From the NCBI RefSeq assembly GCF_014287275.1, contig NZ_JACONZ010000001.1:1054001-1118000 (forward strand): a stretch of 64,000 nt of DNA. Reading direction: 5' to 3'. The translations under genes were made by a program, and so were the position numbers. Below the pieces are notes generated by a model. It had not been told where the DNA came from. It did not search any database and saw only the letters and a list, made by a program, of their open reading frames with translations. This document shows positions 8,236-16,558 of this stretch, piece by piece. Source of the DNA: Anaerofilum hominis. Its GTDB lineage: Bacteria > Bacillota > Clostridia > Oscillospirales > Ruminococcaceae. Positions within the stretch are counted from its first letter, which is position 1; every line of letters starts with the position of its first letter.

Positions 8236-8832
8236 TTACATACCGAAAATGTTCTCGATCAGGCCGCCGAACCCGGTAAAGGAAAGCGACACGATGCTGG
8301 CCGCGACCAGCGTGATGGGCAGCCCCTCAAAGCATTGGGGGGGACGGGCGTCCTCCAGCCGTTTGCGCACGCCGGAAAACAGCACCATGGCCAGCATAAA
8401 GCCCAGGCCTGCGCCCAGCGCGCAGACGATGCTCTCCAGATAGCTGTAGCCGTTGTCCAGATTGAGGATGGTGACGCCCAGGATGGTGCAGTTGGTGGTG
8501 ATGAGGGGCAGATAGATGCCCAGCGCCTTGTACAGCGGCGGCATGAACTTTTTCATCACCGTTTCCAGCAGCTGGACCAGGATGGCGATGACCAGGATAA
8601 AGACGATGGTCTGCAGATAGCCCAGGCCGTTCGGCTCCAGCAGGCCGGTGTAGATGGGCCAGGTGGCCAGGGTGGCCACCACCATTACAAAGGTGACGGC
8701 GGCCGACATCCCCACCGCGGAATCCAGCTTTTTGGACACGCCGAGGAAGGGGCAGATGCCGAGGAACTTGACCAGCACATAATTGTTGGTCAGGATCATG
8801 CTGAAAAAGATGAACGCAAGTTTCGCGGCCAT
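8236..8832 (-). CDS. rnfA: Rnf complex membrane subunit RnfA
   Basis: A 198-aa hydrophobic protein of about six membrane helices. It contains the family segments NYVLVKFLGICPFLGV near the N-terminus and TTNCTILGVTILN in the middle, each with the membrane-embedded cysteine expected to help bind the intramembrane Fe-S cluster with RnfE. The start at 8832 shares its A with the TAA of rnfE (TAATG), implying coupled translation. Confidence 0.95.
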   Translation of the reverse strand: MAAKLAFIFFSMILTNNYVLVKFLGICPFLGVSKKLDSAVGMSAAVTFVMVVATLATWPIYTGLLEPNGLGYLQTIVFILVIAILVQLLETVMKKFMPPLYKALGIYLPLITTNCTILGVTILNLDNGYSYLESIVCALGAGLGFMLAMVLFSGVRKRLEDARPPQCFEGLPITLVAASIVSLSFTGFGGLIENIFGM

Positions 8833-9527
8833 TATTCACACTCTCCTTCCCCATTGCAGTTTTTGCTGTTAGGGCAGCCGGCGCAGCCCATTTTTTCCGG
8901 GTCCGCGTCCACTTTTTTGCCCCTCTTCTGATCCAGCAGGATGGCAAGGGCCATCAGCACGCCGAAAACGAAGAAACCGCCCGGAGGGCTTGCCAGCACG
9001 GCCACGGGCTCCATGCCGGCGGGCAGGATCTGGAAGCCGAACAGGGTGCCCGCGCCCAGCAGCTCGCGCACAAAACCCATCAGCACCAGGGTCAGGGTGA
9101 AGCCCAGCCCCATGCCCAGGCCGTCCAGCGCCGAGTCCAGCACGCCGTTTTTGCTGGCGAACATCTCGGCGCGGCCCAGGATGATGCAGTTGACCACGAT
9201 CAGGGGCAGATAGACGCCCAGCGCGTCGTACAGGGGCTGGGCAAAGGCCTGCACCAGCATCTGGATGACGGTGACAAAGCCGGCGATGATGGTGATAAAG
9301 GCGGGGATGCGCACCTTGTCGGGGATGACCTTGCGGCAGGCCGAGATCACGATATTGGAGCAGATCAGCACAAAGGTGGCTGCAACGCCCATGCCCAGGC
9401 TGTTGAAGACCGCCGTGGTGACGGCCAGGGTGGGGCAGGTGCCCAGCACCAGCCGCAGGCTGGGGTTCTCTTTCAGCAGGCCGTTGGCGAGGATGGCGAG
9501 CTTGCTGTTCTTTTTTTCGTTTTCCAT
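8832..9527 (-). CDS. rnfE: Rnf complex membrane subunit RnfE
   Basis: A 231-aa membrane protein homologous to RnfA, with GTCPTLAVTTA and VNCIILGRAEMFA cysteine segments for the shared intramembrane Fe-S cluster. It begins 3 bp after rnfG ends (stop 9531) and overlaps rnfA. Unusual: after the last helix there is a charged, cysteine-rich cytoplasmic tail (about residues 205-231) with four Cys in a C-x2-C-x5-C-x5-C arrangement. This tail is absent from the proteobacterial proteins I know. Confidence 0.95.
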   Translation of the reverse strand: MENEKKNSKLAILANGLLKENPSLRLVLGTCPTLAVTTAVFNSLGMGVAATFVLICSNIVISACRKVIPDKVRIPAFITIIAGFVTVIQMLVQAFAQPLYDALGVYLPLIVVNCIILGRAEMFASKNGVLDSALDGLGMGLGFTLTLVLMGFVRELLGAGTLFGFQILPAGMEPVAVLASPPGGFFVFGVLMALAILLDQKRGKKVDADPEKMGCAGCPNSKNCNGEGECE

Positions 9528-9530
9528 CGC

Positions 9531-10058
9531 TTAAGCCCCCTTCACTGTGTCATAGGCCGCCATCGCGGCGTCCACCACCGTGAACACGGCGGTGGATGAG
9601 ACGGTGGCGCCCGAGACGGCGGCCACCCCGTCGGAGCCGTCCCGGCCCCGGAACTGATCGGTAAACTCGGGTTCCATGGTCTTTTTGCCAACGCCCGGGG
9701 TCTCGGAGTTATCCATCACCTGGATGGCGGTGATGACGCCGTCGGCGCCGATGCCCACCATGACGGGCAGATCGCCGCCATAGCCCTTGGCCGAGCCGGT
9801 GATCACATAGCCCGCGCCGTTTTCGGCGACCCAGACCTCGCTGATCACGCTGTCGCTGTATTCCACCTGCTGGAAAGCGTCGGCCTGCGGCAGCAGCGCG
9901 ATGCGGCCCGCGTCGGCCTTGCGCTGCGCGTTGCGGTCGATGACCGGCTTTGTGATCATATTGGTGACGGCCAGCATGCCGGACACCACGATGCAGATCA
10001 CCGTCAGCACCAGGATGGGCCGGACGATCGTTTCAAACGTGCTGTTTTTGCTTTTCAT
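9531..10058 (-). CDS. rnfG: Rnf complex FMN-binding subunit RnfG
   Basis: A 175-aa protein with one N-terminal membrane helix (about residues 10-32) and an extracytoplasmic FMN_bind domain. The SGATVSST segment near residue 150 carries the threonine that receives covalent FMN from ApbE in this family; no apbE gene is in the window. Starts at 10058 in an ATGA overlap with the rnfD stop. Confidence 0.95.
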   Translation of the reverse strand: MKSKNSTFETIVRPILVLTVICIVVSGMLAVTNMITKPVIDRNAQRKADAGRIALLPQADAFQQVEYSDSVISEVWVAENGAGYVITGSAKGYGGDLPVMVGIGADGVITAIQVMDNSETPGVGKKTMEPEFTDQFRGRDGSDGVAAVSGATVSSTAVFTVVDAAMAAYDTVKGA

Positions 10059-10987
10059 TTCTTTTTTGCACCTCCCAGCGGTTTCTGGCGGGTGAGGTCG
10101 TTGATGTAGGGCACCAGCAGGTTCATCAGCAGGATGGCGTAGGACACGCCCTCGGCGGAGGACGCCCAAAAGCGGATGGCGCAGGTGATGACGCCAAGGC
10201 CGAGGCCGTACACGATCTTGCCGGTCAGGGTATAGGGAGAGGTGACGTAGTCGGTGGCCATAAAGATGGCGCCCAGCAGCAGGCCGCCCGAGAGCAGCTG
10301 CACCAGCGGCTCCTGCCCGGCCAGCAGGCTGACGATGGCCACGGTGGCAAGATAGGTCACCGGGATGGCCGGCGAGATGACCCGCCGCACCACCAGATAA
10401 ATGCCGCCCAGCAGCAGCGCCGCGGCGCAGGTCTCGCCCAGCACCCCGCCGTGCGCGCCCAGAAAGAGCTGCAGCAGCGGCAGGTCGGCGTGCCTGGTGG
10501 CCACCAGCGGGGTCGCGCTGGCCAGCGCGTCCACACCGCCCGGCACCGCGGGATAGGCATAAGCGGTCATGCGGCCCGCAAAGCTGACGGCCAGCACGAT
10601 GCGCCCCACGATGGCCGGGTTGGCAAAGTTGTGGCCCAGGCCGCCGAACAGCTGCTTGGCGATGACGATGGATACAAAGCTGCCCAGGATGGCGATCCAC
10701 AGCGGGATGGTGGCGGGCAGGTTGAACGCCAGCAGGATGCCGGTGACCACGGCGGACAGATCGCCGATGGTGATCGGCTTTTTGAGGAAATAGCAGTACA
10801 GATATTCAAAGGCCACGCTGGCGGCGGCGGTGACGCCGACGAGCAGCAGCGCCCGCCAGCCGAAGATGATGCCGCTGGCCAGGATGGCCGGGCAGAGCGC
10901 GATGATCACGTCCAGCATGATCCTCTGGGTCGAGGAGTTGTCCCGGATATGGGGCGAAGCCTTGACCAGCATATTCGTGTGCTCCAT
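10055..10987 (-). CDS. rnfD: Rnf complex membrane subunit RnfD
   Basis: A 310-aa integral membrane protein with about eight to ten helices, homologous to NqrB. Recognisable segments are FGGLGHNFANPAIVGR, ASATPLV (the expected covalent-FMN threonine region) and MATDYVTSPYT. The frame is open upstream, but the ATG at 10987 overlaps the rnfC TGA (TGATG) and begins with the typical MLVKASPHIR, so that start was chosen. It is thought to form part of the Na+ or H+ path. Confidence 0.95.
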   Translation of the reverse strand: MEHTNMLVKASPHIRDNSSTQRIMLDVIIALCPAILASGIIFGWRALLLVGVTAAASVAFEYLYCYFLKKPITIGDLSAVVTGILLAFNLPATIPLWIAILGSFVSIVIAKQLFGGLGHNFANPAIVGRIVLAVSFAGRMTAYAYPAVPGGVDALASATPLVATRHADLPLLQLFLGAHGGVLGETCAAALLLGGIYLVVRRVISPAIPVTYLATVAIVSLLAGQEPLVQLLSGGLLLGAIFMATDYVTSPYTLTGKIVYGLGLGVITCAIRFWASSAEGVSYAILLMNLLVPYINDLTRQKPLGGAKKK

Positions 10988-12306
10988 CACTTTTTCTTCG
11001 CCCCTTTCTTCAGCATGGTCTTGGCAAAGCGCATGGTCTCGGTGACCGGGCGCTTTGCCGGGCAGACAAAGCTGCAGCAGCCGCACTCCATGCACAGGTC
11101 CACCATCAGCTTGTCCAGCCCCGGCAGATCGTGGGCGTTATAGGCCTTGGCGATGATGACCGGCGACAGGCCCATGGGGCAGGCCTCGATGCAGCGGCCG
11201 CAGTGGATGCACTCCTGCACCGGGGGCAGCTCGGCCTCCGAGCGCGGAAAAGCCAGCACCGCATTGTTCTGCTTGAGGATGGGGAACGCGGTGTCCACCA
11301 CCGAGACGCCCATCATCGGGCCGCCGGTGATGATCTCGCCCACCTCGCCCTTGGTGCCGCCGCAGAAAGCCAGCACGTCGGCGATGGGGGTGCCCACGAT
11401 GACCCGCACGTTTTTGGGCTCGGCCACCGCGCCGCCGTCCACGGTCAGGCGGCGGGAGATCAGCGGCATGCCGGTGCGCAGATAGGCCGCGACAAAGGCC
11501 ACGCTGGACACGTTCATCACGATGCAGCCCACGTCGCTGGGCAGGCCGCCCCGGGGCACCTCGCGGCCGGTGCAGCTCTCGATGAGGATCTTTTCCGCGC
11601 CCTGCGGGTAAACGCTGGGCAGCGGCTTGACGGTGATGGAGGCGTCGCCCTTGATGAGGCCGAACATCACGTCCATGGCCTCGGGCTTGTTGCGCTCGAT
11701 GGCGATGATGACGTTTTTGACGCCCAGCCACTTCTTTACCGCCATGATGCCGCTCATCACGTCCTCGGGATTCTCGACGAACTCGCGGTTGTCGGCGGTG
11801 ATATAGGGCTCGCACTCTGCGCCGTTGATGATCAGGGTGTCGATGACCGAAAGGTCTTTCATGGTCAGCTTGACCGAGGTGGGGAAGCCCGCGCCCCCCA
11901 GGCCCACCAGGCCGCTGGCGCGGATGGCGGTGGTGAAAGACTCATAATCGGTGACTGCCGGGGGCGCGATGGCGGGGTCGACGGTCTGGCTGCCATCCGC
12001 CGTGATCTCCACCGCAGGCACCCGCGCGCCGCTGGAGATCTGGATCTCGCGCACATCGGTGACCGTGCCGGACACGCCCGAGTGGATGGGCGCGGAAATA
12101 TAGCCCTCCGCGCGGCCCACGAGAGTGCCCACAAAGACCTGATCGCCTTTTTTTACCATCGGCACCGCCGTGCCGCCGATGTGCTGCTGCATGGGCAGCA
12201 GGATCTTTTCCGGCACCGGCATGTCCACTGTCATGGTGTTCTGCGTGTTTTTGTTATGGGGCACATGCGCGCCCTTTGCCGCACGCTTGAAAACATTTTT
12301 TATCAA
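10987..12306 (-). CDS. rnfC: Rnf complex NADH-binding subunit RnfC
   Basis: A 439-aa peripheral subunit with a Gly-rich flavin/NADH region (GLGGAGFPTSVKL, about residue 135), an SLBB-like domain and two [4Fe-4S] motifs near the C-terminus, CIHCGRCIEACP and CMECGCCSFVCP. It passes electrons between the cluster chain and NAD+. First gene of the operon. The start is a TTG at 12306 nine bases after AGGAGGG. The promoter with perfect spacing lies about 95 bp upstream. Confidence 0.95.
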   Translation of the reverse strand: MIKNVFKRAAKGAHVPHNKNTQNTMTVDMPVPEKILLPMQQHIGGTAVPMVKKGDQVFVGTLVGRAEGYISAPIHSGVSGTVTDVREIQISSGARVPAVEITADGSQTVDPAIAPPAVTDYESFTTAIRASGLVGLGGAGFPTSVKLTMKDLSVIDTLIINGAECEPYITADNREFVENPEDVMSGIMAVKKWLGVKNVIIAIERNKPEAMDVMFGLIKGDASITVKPLPSVYPQGAEKILIESCTGREVPRGGLPSDVGCIVMNVSSVAFVAAYLRTGMPLISRRLTVDGGAVAEPKNVRVIVGTPIADVLAFCGGTKGEVGEIITGGPMMGVSVVDTAFPILKQNNAVLAFPRSEAELPPVQECIHCGRCIEACPMGLSPVIIAKAYNAHDLPGLDKLMVDLCMECGCCSFVCPAKRPVTETMRFAKTMLKKGAKKK

Positions 12307-12399
12307 GTGAACGTTCCCTCCTGTTCTTTTTCTCTCGTCTGCGCGGGGCCGCGCGCCGCGGCGCCGCCTGCCGCCCGGGGGACGGTCAGACCAGCCCTT

Positions 12400-12428
12400 A
12401 TTATACCTTGTTTTCCGCGCATTTACAA
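12400..12428 (-). promoter_or_regulatory. Sigma-A-type promoter of the rnf operon
   Basis: On the minus strand TTGTAA, a 17-bp spacer, then TATAAT, giving a leader of roughly 90 nt before rnfC. Confidence 0.75.
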
Positions 12429-12660
12429 TCAGAAAATCCCGGTAAACCGCGGCTTTCCGGCCCTTGGGGAAAACATTTTTCCAAAAAAAACCGTCCCGGC
12501 GCGTCGTTTGCCCTTTTCCCCGTTTTTCGCGGTGTTTCCTGAAGAAATTTTTTCAGAAATATGGTATACTGAAAACAGCGGCGGCGCCGCCGCCCTCTCC
12601 CGCGGCCCGGGGGGCGCTTTCCGGCCCGCACACAGCCCATTTCAGCGAGGTGATCCGGTT

Positions 12661-13236
12661 TTGTCCATGCTTGTCAGTTACAGTGAAACGCCGCTGGTCC
12701 TGGACGCGGTGAGCGCCCTCAAGGTGACCCATTACTGCGGACACAGCGCGCTGGACGACGTGTACGCCTACTTCCGCGCCTTTGTCTGCGGCGCAGGGCT
12801 GACGTTCAGCCTGACCAGCTTTGAGCGCCGCCCTCCCCGTGAGAGCCGCGTCGGCGCCGCCCTCTGCCTGGACCCGCAGGCCGAGGAGTATCTGTTTTTC
12901 AGCACCAACGGCGCGATGGAGAGCGAATGCGCCCTTTACCGCGAGCAGGGCGGCGGGCCGGACCTCCAGGTGAGGCCGCTGGCCCTGCCGCAGCAGCCGG
13001 CGCGCTTCGGCGGCTCGGACGAACAGGGGTTTTACTGGGGCTGCGAGGTGCTGCTGGACGAGGCGTTCCTGCGGGAAACGTTCGGGGTGCGCCTGCGCCC
13101 GGGCAGCGTTTTTACCGGCAATGTCTACAAATACGCCGCCGGTGAGGCTGCGTTCGGGGCGGCGTTCCCCTCTCCGCCGGGAGCGGGGCTGCCCTGCCGC
13201 GCAGGCTTTGGAGAATTTGTAGTAGTTCCGTATTGA
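12661..13236 (+). CDS. Carbohydrate-binding (CBM9-like) domain protein, tentative
   Basis: A 191-aa protein without signal peptide. Segments FYWGCEVLLDEAFLRETFG and GSVFTGNVYKY near the C-terminus resemble the end of CBM9-like/DOMON beta-sandwich proteins of clostridia, where W-G-x-E-(x)n-G-N-x-Y-K is common. GAGGTGAT at 12647-12654 fits the TTG at 12661 better than the ATG at 12667. An extended TATACT box (about 12565) may be its -10. The sugar ligand and role are unknown. Divergent from the rnf operon but with separate promoters. Confidence 0.55.
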   Translation: MSMLVSYSETPLVLDAVSALKVTHYCGHSALDDVYAYFRAFVCGAGLTFSLTSFERRPPRESRVGAALCLDPQAEEYLFFSTNGAMESECALYREQGGGPDLQVRPLALPQQPARFGGSDEQGFYWGCEVLLDEAFLRETFGVRLRPGSVFTGNVYKYAAGEAAFGAAFPSPPGAGLPCRAGFGEFVVVPY

Positions 13237-13298
13237 ATTTCGTTACTGTTATAAGCGTATTTTTTCGTTTTGATCAAAAGGAATGGGGGATCTGGGGA

Positions 13299-13442
13299 AT
13301 GTTAAAAGGATTGCTGAAGCTTTTTTTCGTGTTGGCCGGTCTTTTCGCCGCCGTCGCCGGGCTGGGTTATCTCGGCCGTAAAAACGCGGATCAGTACATT
13401 GAGATCTACGGTGATGAGGACGACGAGGAGGAGGCGTTCTGA
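13299..13442 (+). CDS. Small single-span membrane protein with acidic tail (47 aa)
   Basis: It starts MLKGLLKLFFVLAGL, giving one membrane helix (about residues 5-27), followed by a basic turn and a strongly acidic C-terminus (GDEDDEEEAF). A GGGGA purine tract directly precedes the ATG at 13299. It lies 62 bp after the CBM9-like gene on the same strand and may be co-transcribed. Similar tiny membrane proteins with acidic tails are widespread in Clostridia without assigned function. Confidence 0.6.
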   Translation: MLKGLLKLFFVLAGLFAAVAGLGYLGRKNADQYIEIYGDEDDEEEAF

Positions 13443-13559
13443 CCCCCTTTCCCGCGCCCTGCCGACTCAGCGACCGACGTCTCGCCGCCCATGGGGCGGG
13501 GACGCCGGTCTTTTTTTCTGCCGGCCGCCCCGGCGCGCAGGCTTTTGGGGCCGTCCGCG

Positions 13560-13662
13560 CTGCCGCAGCGGGCAAAAACGCGCCCCCGCCGCAGCCTCAC
13601 AGTGGTCCCCGGGCTGCCGCAGCAGGCAGAAGCGCACCGGCAAAAGCGCGCCCCCGCCGCGG
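13560..13662. repeat. Imperfect GC-rich direct repeat
   Basis: CTGCCGCAGCGGGC...GCGCCCCCGCCGC at about 13560-13592 recurs as CTGCCGCAGCAGGC...GCGCCCCCGCCGC at about 13614-13660. It is intergenic; no ORF is supported here. Confidence 0.5.
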
Positions 13663-13695
13663 CCCGGGCGCAAAAGGGACGAGCCGGACCCGCGC

Positions 13696-13770
13696 TCAGA
13701 AAAAGCAGCGCACGGCCACCATCGCCGCCCCCAGTCCGGCCGCGATGCAGACGGCCAGCTCAATCAGCAT
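13696..13770 (-). CDS. 24-aa hydrophobic peptide overlapping the marR 3' end
   Basis: The frame from ATG 13770 to TGA 13696 encodes MLIELAVCIAAGLGAAMVAV followed by RCFF, a single predicted membrane helix. GGAGG lies nine bases upstream, inside the last codons of the MarR gene. It is too short for ordinary gene finders. The SD, hydrophobicity and coupling favour a real peptide, but there is no homology evidence. Confidence 0.4.
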   Translation of the reverse strand: MLIELAVCIAAGLGAAMVAVRCFF

Positions 13771-14203
13771 GCCCCAGTACCTCCCGGATATTTCTTACAA
13801 TGCGGTCGAACACCCTGGCCAGGATGACACGCTCCTCCGCGGTCACGCCCTGGTAGAGCAGGTCGAGGAAAAGGCGCTGGGCCGCCTGCGCCTCCCGCAC
13901 CGGGGCGGCCGCACTGCCGGTGAGGGCCAGATGCACCCTGCGCCGGTCTTTGGGGTCCTGCCGCCCCACCAGCAGCCCCCGCGCCTGCAGTGCCTCCACC
14001 GATCTGCAGACCTGGGATTTTGCCAGCCCGCGCAGCTCCACCAGCTCCCCTGCCGTGTCGTGTCCGGGATTGTTTGCCAAAAACAGCAGCACATCCACCT
14101 CGTTGCGGGTCAGGCCGTGATCCGCCATCACGCCCCGGAACATGCCGTCATAGGCCCGCTTCAGCTTCTGCCCGTGCAGCAGAAGATCATGACACTCGTT
14201 CAC
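13760..14203 (-). CDS. MarR-family transcriptional regulator
   Basis: A 147-aa winged-helix regulator. The DNA-binding part runs about residues 30-100, with GLTRNEVDVLLFLANN, a recognition helix in LAKSQVCRSVEALQARGLL, and the wing in DPKDRRRVHLALT. AAGGGGGG upstream supports the GTG at 14203 over the open frame reaching 14287. A 6-bp-arm palindrome AGTTCT-AAAA-AGAACT sits about 35 bp upstream, likely its operator. It could regulate the nearby MacAB-like exporter, but that is inference only. Confidence 0.85.
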   Translation of the reverse strand: MNECHDLLLHGQKLKRAYDGMFRGVMADHGLTRNEVDVLLFLANNPGHDTAGELVELRGLAKSQVCRSVEALQARGLLVGRQDPKDRRRVHLALTGSAAAPVREAQAAQRLFLDLLYQGVTAEERVILARVFDRIVRNIREVLGHAD

Positions 14204-14237
14204 TCTGCGCCCCCCTTGTCCGATGCGGTCATCATTT

Positions 14238-14253
14238 AGTTCTAAAAAGAACT
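14238..14253. promoter_or_regulatory. Probable MarR operator
   Basis: AGTTCT (14238-14243), AAAA, AGAACT (14248-14253), about 35 bp before the marR GTG, in an AT-rich stretch that would hold its promoter. Confidence 0.5.
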
Positions 14254-14416
14254 TTTTAAGTGTAACCCACCCGCTCCCGCCTGTCAAGGAGACAGGCTCC
14301 TTTTCCCTGCGGCGCAGCCGCCCACATAGATCTCTTCGCGTCTGCCCACACTATAAGCCGGGGGGCGGGCAGGACGCGCAGGACCGCCGCCCGTACCCGG
14401 GAAAGAGGGCGTTCAA

Positions 14417-15259
14417 ATGAAAATCAAAACCTGGCGGGCCGCCGCAGCCGCTCTGCTGGCAATGGCCTGCCTCTGGCAGTGGACCCGGGCCGCAGAGCGC
14501 ACCGCCCATGTCCCGCCGCAGGCCCCGCGGCGCGCCCTTGCCGCCGTGCCGGCGGGCCCCGCCCCCGCGGGCAGAAGCGGCGCGGGGGAACGGGAGCTGT
14601 TTCTGCAGACCGGCCTTGGGCCCGCGGGCGCAAAAGCGGTGCTGGAGCAGGACGGCGCCGACGGCCTGCTGCGGATGCAGGACCAGCTCTATGCCCCCGC
14701 CGTCTGGCAGTGCGGCGCCGGCACCCCGCTCACACGGCAGGAGACGCTGGCGAGCGCTGTGGAAATGGCGCCGCTGGAGGACGGAGACATCCTGGTGACC
14801 ACCGCCTCCCACTTTTTCGGCTGGCGGCAGGGGCACGCCTGCCTGGTGGTGGACGCTGCCCGCGGCGAGACGCTGGACTGCGGCATGTCCGTGGCTGAGA
14901 TCGGTTCCGCAGCGAGCTGGGCCCTGCGCGCCAACTTTGCCGTGCTGCGCCTGGCCGGGACCCCTGCGGAGGAGCGCGCCGCCGTCGCCGCCGCTGCGAG
15001 GGGGACGCTTCTGGGGGTCCCCTATAACATCGCGGTGGGCATCTTCCCCCCAAAGGGGGACGGCGCCGGGGTGCGCTCCACCCACTGCTCCCATCTGGTC
15101 TGGTCCGCCTACCGGGCTTTTGGCTACGACCTGGACGCCACCGGCGGCCCGGTGGTGACCCCCCGCGACCTGCTGCGCAGCCCGCTGCTGGAGATCGTGC
15201 AGGTCTATGGGATGGACCCGCAGGCGCTTTTGCGCGAGAGGGCCGCCTTTTCCGCCTGA
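14417..15259 (+). CDS. Exported YiiX/NlpC-P60-like permuted papain-fold hydrolase
   Basis: The 280-aa product has an N-terminal signal peptide or anchor (about residues 7-25) and an Ala/Pro-rich linker. The catalytic domain (about 115-270) has a His in GWRQGHACLVVD (H140) before the Cys in RSTHCSHLVWSAY (C224). That His-before-Cys order is the permuted arrangement of YiiX/YebB-like NlpC/P60 enzymes. Members cleave amide or ester bonds in cell-wall peptides or lipids. The DILRSP-like segment (TPRDLLRSPLLEIVQVYG) near the end also matches that group. Monocistronic, with a large hairpin downstream. Confidence 0.7.
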   Translation: MKIKTWRAAAAALLAMACLWQWTRAAERTAHVPPQAPRRALAAVPAGPAPAGRSGAGERELFLQTGLGPAGAKAVLEQDGADGLLRMQDQLYAPAVWQCGAGTPLTRQETLASAVEMAPLEDGDILVTTASHFFGWRQGHACLVVDAARGETLDCGMSVAEIGSAASWALRANFAVLRLAGTPAEERAAVAAAARGTLLGVPYNIAVGIFPPKGDGAGVRSTHCSHLVWSAYRAFGYDLDATGGPVVTPRDLLRSPLLEIVQVYGMDPQALLRERAAFSA

Positions 15260-15283
15260 CGCCGCGCGCCTGCAAAACACAGA

Positions 15284-15324
15284 GGGGCCCCCGCGGTCAG
15301 CAAAAGTCTGACCGCGGGGGCCCC
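15284..15324. terminator. Long hairpin between converging genes
   Basis: Seventeen-bp perfect arms (15284-15300 and 15308-15324) with a 7-nt loop, lying between the hydrolase and the ABC permease stop. No strong T-run, so termination is likely but not certain. Confidence 0.65.
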
Positions 15325-15340
15325 TGTCCGTATGCAGCGC

Positions 15341-16546
15341 TCACTCGGTGCGAAGTGCCTCGATGGGCGACAGCTTTGCCGCCTTGCGCGCCGGATAGAT
15401 GCCGAAAAAGATGCCGATGCCCACCGAGAAAAGGGCAATGGCGAAGATGGTGGAGGGCGCCACGTAGCCCTGCAGCCCCATCAGGCCGCTCAGCGCATTG
15501 CCGCCCCAGATCCCCAGCAGGATGCCGATGAGGCCGCCGATCAAGGTGAGGGTGCCCGCCTCGATGAGGAACTGGAAGGTGATGCTGCCCGTCTTGGCCC
15601 CCAGCGCCTTGCGGATGCCGATCTCCCGCGTGCGCTCTGTGACCGAGACCAGCATGATATTCATCACGCCGATGCCCCCCACCAGCAGGCTGATGCCCGC
15701 GATGGCCGCGATGATGCCGGTAAAGGTGCCGGTGACGCTGTTGATCTGGCTGGTGTACTGGCTCACGTCCATGATGCTGTAACACTCGCGCCCCGCATTG
15801 CCGTGCCGCCCCTCCAGCAGGCCCACCACCTGCCGGGCCAGCCGCACGCTGTCCGCCGGGTCCTCGGCCAGCAGGGCGATCTGGTAATAAGGCTCGCCCA
15901 CATCGTCCGAGAGGGTGGACAGGCTGGACAGGGGTGCGGTCATCTGCGCGGTGACCCTGCCGTTGTAGCTGTAGCCGCCCTGGCTCTCGCTGATGCCCAC
16001 GATGGTGAAATCGGAGGTGCGGCCGCCCACGGTGAGCTCCACCGTCATGCCCAGCACGTTGTCGGTGCCAAACAGGGCTTTGGCCCCGTCGGAGTCGATG
16101 GTGACCACCCGCCGCGCCGCCTCATAATCGCCTGCGTCCCAAAAGCGGCCCGCCTGCAGCTTGGTGGGAAAGACCATCGCGGTATCCCCGTTGCCCGCGG
16201 AAATGTTGGCGCTGATCGGGTCCTTGGTGCCGCGCACCGTGCCGCTTGCCCCTCCGGCCATCGTCACGCCCCGCACGCCCTCCAGTCCCTGGATCGCCTC
16301 CACGTCCGCGTCATTGAAATAGTCGCTTTCGGTCGTGTCCATCCCCCCGACACTGATATAGACCGAGCCGCTGGCCAGCGCGCCCAGCTCGTCGCTCATC
16401 ATCTTCTGGCCGCCGCCGCCCACGCAGAGCACCATGATCACCGAGCCGATGCCGATGATGATGCCCAGCATGGTCAGCAGGCTGCGGGTCTTGCTGCCCA
16501 TGATATTGCGGAACGCCATGACGGCGTATTCCCGTATCTGTCGCAT
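15341..16546 (-). CDS. ABC transporter permease, MacB/FtsX type
   Basis: The 401-aa permease has an N-terminal membrane helix with SKTRSLLTMLGIIIGIGSV (about residues 17-42), a large extracytoplasmic MacB_PCD domain (about 45-265), and three C-terminal helices in an FtsX domain (about 275-395, including LLVGGIGVMNIMLVSVTER). These mechanotransmission-type permeases export peptides, antibiotics or lipoproteins without moving substrate through the permease itself. Last gene of the ATPase-adaptor-permease operon. The ATPase is separate rather than fused, as usual in Gram-positives. Confidence 0.9.
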   Translation of the reverse strand: MRQIREYAVMAFRNIMGSKTRSLLTMLGIIIGIGSVIMVLCVGGGGQKMMSDELGALASGSVYISVGGMDTTESDYFNDADVEAIQGLEGVRGVTMAGGASGTVRGTKDPISANISAGNGDTAMVFPTKLQAGRFWDAGDYEAARRVVTIDSDGAKALFGTDNVLGMTVELTVGGRTSDFTIVGISESQGGYSYNGRVTAQMTAPLSSLSTLSDDVGEPYYQIALLAEDPADSVRLARQVVGLLEGRHGNAGRECYSIMDVSQYTSQINSVTGTFTGIIAAIAGISLLVGGIGVMNIMLVSVTERTREIGIRKALGAKTGSITFQFLIEAGTLTLIGGLIGILLGIWGGNALSGLMGLQGYVAPSTIFAIALFSVGIGIFFGIYPARKAAKLSPIEALRTE

Positions 16547-16558
16547 CTGCGCGCCCCC

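Noticed and set aside
11131..12660. Long plus-strand frame antisense to rnfC, and similar ones at 7600-8931, 15332-16672 and 19526-20635
   Set aside because: They are mirror images of GC-rich real genes, with no SD, no recognisable domain and His/Gly/Arg-rich composition typical of antisense frames.
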